This document shows positions 4,764-7,067 of a DNA stretch of 7,067 bases, one piece after another. Source of the DNA: Anaerolineae bacterium (lineage in GTDB: Bacteria; Chloroflexota; Anaerolineae; JAFGEY01). Every line of letters starts with the position of its first letter. Position 1 is the stretch's first letter. Location of the stretch: NCBI GenBank assembly GCA_016929205.1, contig JAFGJF010000360.1:1-7067 (forward strand). The letters are read 5' to 3'. The translations under genes were made by a program, and so were the position numbers. Under the pieces are notes generated by a model. That model did not search any database. It had not been told where the DNA came from and saw only the letters and a list, made by a program, of their open reading frames with translations.

Positions 4764-5045
4764 ATCGAAACACAAGAGCAGCCAGGTGAAAAGCAGTTAC
4801 TGGATAGGTTGCGCAGGATTGAAGGACAGATACGCGGCCTGCAACGCATGATCGAAGAACGACGCGACTGCTCCGATACGATTGTCCAGGTCCTGGCCAT
4901 CCGTTCGGCATTGGAACAAGTTGGCGTCAAGCTGCTCGACCAACAGCTTCACAACTGCTTTCCCGATGATGAACTAGCCGGTATAGACCTGGAACCACTC
5001 AAAAAATCACTCCGGATGTGGGTCAAGTTTGGGACCGGATCGTAG
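4764..5045 (+). CDS. CsoR/RcnR-family transcriptional repressor, non-canonical start, CstR-like ligand set
   Basis: 93-residue all-helical repressor (DUF156). LLDRLRRIEGQIRGLQRMIEE (about 12-32) is the family helix-1 signature. C36 (RDCSDTIVQVLAIRSALEQVG) and C65 (QQLHNCF) match the Cys pair of CsoR. The intervening copper ligand His at position 61 is Gln here, with a His at 63 instead. Persulfide-sensing CstR also lacks that His, so copper sensing is doubtful. No ATG, GTG or TTG lies in frame between the promoter and the middle of helix 1. GGGAGG (4752-4757) is followed after 6 nt by ATC (4764), which gives numbering identical to CsoR. The TTG at 4809 would cut into helix 1. Probably represses itself and the divergent redox operon through the operator at 4682-4698. 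Its 3' end overlaps the opposite HisKA gene by 23 bp. Confidence 0.85.
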   Translation: METQEQPGEKQLLDRLRRIEGQIRGLQRMIEERRDCSDTIVQVLAIRSALEQVGVKLLDQQLHNCFPDDELAGIDLEPLKKSLRMWVKFGTGS

Positions 5046-5736
5046 GTATCTGGAACGCCAGCACGAACTCGTTGTCCGACGGCATGTCGATCCAAAACGA
5101 GCCCCTGTACAGGGCAACGCGCTTGTCGGAAACCAGCAATTTGAGGCTCTCATTGTCGATCCGGTGCTCCGGCGATTGCCCTCCAGACCGATATGCTTCT
5201 ACAACACCAGACACGCCAGGCGACAGCGCTTCGGTGGCGGTACCGACAATAGACAAGATGGCATTCGACCTGTCGCTCTCCAACTTGAGCACGATGCGGC
5301 CGGCCTGTACAAAGTGGATGGCTACCGATAAAAGATCGACCAAAAGCTGTTGGATATGGGTTTCTTCTACCTGCACAGAGATCAACAGATCGCTGGATTC
5401 TGATTCGATCTGGATCATGTCGTCAGGGATTCGAGATGCAGCCTGCGAGATGACTTTTTCCACAACTGGTTCCAGGTATACCTGGGCATTGCCTGGAGTC
5501 AAACTGCCCGCTTCGGCTTTTCCCAGGTCGATCACGTTGTTTACCATCTCGAGCATCATCTGCCCATTGGTATAGATGGCCTCCAGGTCTGTGAGCTGCA
5601 TATCGGACAGCGGCCCATCCAGACCCTTGATCATGATGCGCGAGAAACCAATAATGGCATTGAGAGGGCTGCGCAAATCGTGTGCAATGCTGGACAAAAC
5701 GTGATGCGCGATCGGTGAATCTTTTTCTTCAGACAT
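5023..5736 (-). CDS. HisKA-domain histidine-kinase-like protein with degenerate ATPase domain
   Basis: 237-residue soluble protein. The dimerisation/phosphoacceptor domain is intact: HHVLSSIAHDLRSPLNAIIGFS with H19, and the second helix EAIYTNGQMMLEMVNNVIDLGKAEAGSL (about 52-79). The following region has HATPase length and layout but has lost its nucleotide-binding motifs. The N-box is LLVDLLSVAIHFV, where NLLxNAxKFT is expected, and the G1 DxGxG is IVGTATEA. It therefore probably cannot bind ATP by itself. No sensor, transmembrane or receiver domain is present. It could act as a phosphotransfer or dimerisation partner, or as an inhibitor of a true kinase. The ATG at 5734-5736 has GGAGAG 4 nt upstream; a TTG at 5835 would add 33 residues but has no ribosome site. 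The GLDGPL-type HisKA segment recalls Chloroflexota kinases. No partner response regulator is in the window. Confidence 0.85.
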   Translation of the reverse strand: MSEEKDSPIAHHVLSSIAHDLRSPLNAIIGFSRIMIKGLDGPLSDMQLTDLEAIYTNGQMMLEMVNNVIDLGKAEAGSLTPGNAQVYLEPVVEKVISQAASRIPDDMIQIESESSDLLISVQVEETHIQQLLVDLLSVAIHFVQAGRIVLKLESDRSNAILSIVGTATEALSPGVSGVVEAYRSGGQSPEHRIDNESLKLLVSDKRVALYRGSFWIDMPSDNEFVLAFQIPTIRSQT

Positions 5737-5771
5737 GTTGCTCTCCTGCCAATAGAGACCGAACAAACGGT

Positions 5772-5800
5772 CCCAACTCTCGAACTCGTCCCCCAACTCT
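5772..5800. repeat. Two direct repeats of CCCAACTCT, 20 bp apart
   Basis: Copies at 5772-5780 and 5792-5800, start-to-start 20 bp (about two helical turns), with a related CGAACTCG between them. They lie in the leader of the HisKA gene next to an AT-rich TATATATA stretch that may hold its -10. This would suit a regulator binding one DNA face; function is inferred. Confidence 0.4.
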
Positions 5801-5881
5801 ATATATACTTTACCCGTTTTCCGCAAAATCCGCAAGTTGTTTCATTATCGAAACCAGTATGCCCAAAACGTGTTATCGTTC

Positions 5882-5910
5882 TTGGCCAACTCGTACTTGG
5901 GGGGTAATAT
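5882..5910 (+). promoter_or_regulatory. Probable promoter of the GPH transporter gene
   Basis: TTGGCC (5882-5887), 17-nt spacer, TAATAT (5905-5910). Weaker than the four perfect promoters in this window. Predicted start near 5917, about 50 nt before the ATG. The leader contains GGATGAG twice (5921-5927, 5944-5950) and a small CGAGA/TCTCG hairpin (5930-5944), with no clear role. Confidence 0.5.
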
Positions 5911-5965
5911 CCGCATTCAGGGATGAGGGCGAGATCCATTCTCGGATGAGCGCTGGGGAGAATCC

Positions 5966-7067
5966 ATGTCTGAAAAACTGTCCCGTCGTACCAAATTGAT
6001 GTATGGCGTTGGGGATACCGGTTTCAGTCTGACCGGGACGATTATTGGCGCCTATTTTGCTATTTTTTTGACCGACGTGGTCGGCATATCGCCTGCGACC
6101 GCGGCGGCAGCGATCTTTGTAGGGCGCAGTTGGGATTACGTCAACGATCCGCTAATCGGCTACATCTCGGATCGCACGCGAACACGTTGGGGGCGGCGGC
6201 GTCCCTTTTTGCTGTTTGGTTTCCTGCCTTTTGCCCTGGCTTTTTCGATGCTGTGGTGGCGGCCGCCGTTTGACAGCGAACTGGCACTGGCTATCTATTA
6301 CGCCATCGCTTATGTCGTCTATGATGCGGCGGCAACATTTGTCTATATGCCCTACTTTGCCCTCACCCCCGAGCTGACCCTCGACTATGACGAGCGTACC
6401 GCACTCACTTCTTATCGCATGTTTTTTTCCATCCTGGCCAGCCTGATTGCATTCACCGTACCCATCGTCATGGTCAAGTCGTTTTCACCTGCCAACACAT
6501 CGCGCGTGTGGTGGATGGGTGCCGCTTTTGGCCTGGTGAGCGCGCTGCCGCTCCTGATCACGTTTTTCGGCACGCGGGAGCGGCAGATCAATATCGAGCA
6601 GGCCCAACCCAGGCTGCGGGAGTCGATCCAAGCCGCCGTGAAGAACCGCCCCTTTGTCTTTGGCCTGGGGATCATGCTCTTGACCTGGGTCTCCGTCAAC
6701 GTCGTCCAGACAGCGCTGCTCTACTTTGTCCGCTATGTCGCCCAGCGCGAGGCACAGAGCGATCTGATCATGGGCTCCATTTTTGTCACCGCGATCTTGA
6801 CCTTGCCCATTTGGGAGCGGGCAGCACGACGCTGGAACAAAAAATGGGCCTACGTGGCCGGGATCGCCTTCTGGGCCGTGGTGCAGTTGGTGCTGATCAC
6901 CGTCAACGCATCGACCAGCCTGGCACCGATCGTGTTCCTGTGCGTGCTGGCCGGTGTTGGCGTGGCTGCGGCACACGTGCTGCCCTGGTCGATCATCCCC
7001 GATGCGATCGAGTGGGACGAATTGCAGACCGGCGAACGACACGAGGGTATGTTTTACAGCCTGGTGA
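5966..7067 (+). CDS. GPH-family (MelB-like) sugar:cation symporter, 3' end outside window
   Basis: Inner-membrane symporter for a glycoside, pentoside or hexuronide with Na+ or H+. 367 residues are visible of a usual 440-480. KLMYGVGDTGFSLTGTIIG (helix I) leads to VGRSWDYVNDPLIGYISDRT. D57 and D61 there match the two helix-II Asp residues (spacing 4) that form the cation site of MelB. RTRWGRRRPFLLFG is the conserved loop 2-3 motif. Further hydrophobic helices follow, with a cytoplasmic charged loop (TRERQINIEQ... to VKNRPF) at mid-protein. The late family motif PWSIIPDAIEWDELQTGERHEG is present shortly before the window ends. The ATG at 5966 has GGGGAG 5 nt upstream. Divergent from the HisKA gene across about 230 bp. 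Sugar specificity cannot be read; association with the sulfatase in sulfated-sugar use is only a possibility. Confidence 0.92.
   Translation, partial: MSEKLSRRTKLMYGVGDTGFSLTGTIIGAYFAIFLTDVVGISPATAAAAIFVGRSWDYVNDPLIGYISDRTRTRWGRRRPFLLFGFLPFALAFSMLWWRPPFDSELALAIYYAIAYVVYDAAATFVYMPYFALTPELTLDYDERTALTSYRMFFSILASLIAFTVPIVMVKSFSPANTSRVWWMGAAFGLVSALPLLITFFGTRERQINIEQAQPRLRESIQAAVKNRPFVFGLGIMLLTWVSVNVVQTALLYFVRYVAQREAQSDLIMGSIFVTAILTLPIWERAARRWNKKWAYVAGIAFWAVVQLVLITVNASTSLAPIVFLCVLAGVGVAAAHVLPWSIIPDAIEWDELQTGERHEGMFYSLV

Noticed and set aside
5018..5575. 185-residue plus-strand frame
   Set aside because: Antisense shadow of the HisKA gene, whose H-box and ribosome site are clear.
6485..7042. 185-residue minus-strand frame
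   Set aside because: Antisense shadow of the GPH symporter; rich in His, Asp and Gln as expected from reading the complement of membrane-protein codons.
1..7067. CRISPR arrays, tRNA, rRNA, insertion sequences
   Set aside because: No regular spacer-repeat pattern, no recognisable tRNA or rRNA segments and no transposase or terminal inverted repeats were seen by eye on either strand.

Overview
The window is about 7 kb of bacterial DNA of moderately high GC, with tightly packed genes on both strands. The organism is probably a Gram-negative-like or deep-branching bacterium with ordinary sigma-70 promoters. The style of the histidine-kinase-like protein, the AbrB/PIN toxin-antitoxin pair and the GPH sugar transporter fit Chloroflexota (Anaerolineae-like). 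That is a guess from family resemblance, not a proven assignment.

Layout: (1) 1-664, minus strand: an AbrB-type antitoxin and a PIN-domain toxin (VapBC-like, toxin cut by the window edge), with a consensus promoter and a cluster of TGATCA repeats over its start point. (2) 892-1443, plus: a pRiA4b ORF-3-like protein. (3) 1688-3100, plus: a cytoplasmic Cys-type sulfatase behind a consensus promoter. (4) 3121-3154: a hairpin terminator shared by converging transcripts. (5) 3181-4537, minus: a four-gene thiol-redox operon. (6) 4764-5045, plus: a CsoR/RcnR-family repressor divergent from that operon. (7) 5023-5736, minus: a HisKA protein with a decayed ATPase half, overlapping the repressor gene tail to tail. 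(8) 5966-7067, plus: a GPH-family sugar/cation symporter, cut by the window end.

The main discovery is in the redox operon. Its first gene is an ordinary thioredoxin with a CFPC active site. Each of the next three genes carries one in-frame TGA where a redox cysteine is expected: a membrane-anchored thioredoxin (UxxC), a YuzD-like thioredoxin-fold protein (CxxxU) and an FmdB-like zinc-ribbon protein (CGPSGUG tail). Each TGA is followed at the right distance by a hairpin resembling a bacterial SECIS element. The third hairpin lies across the stop codon, where protein coding cannot explain it. I read this as a cluster of three tandem selenoproteins. Conventional tools would split or truncate all three.

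The operon is probably controlled by the neighbouring CsoR-family repressor. An ATACCC-N5-GGGTAT operator lies between two face-to-face TTGACA-N17-TATACT promoters. The repressor keeps the two cysteines of CsoR but has Gln where the copper-binding His should be, which suggests a thiol/persulfide or other signal rather than copper. It also appears to lack a normal start codon, with ATC at ideal spacing from its Shine-Dalgarno. The sulfatase and the GPH transporter may serve breakdown of sulfated sugars, but nothing in the window links them directly.
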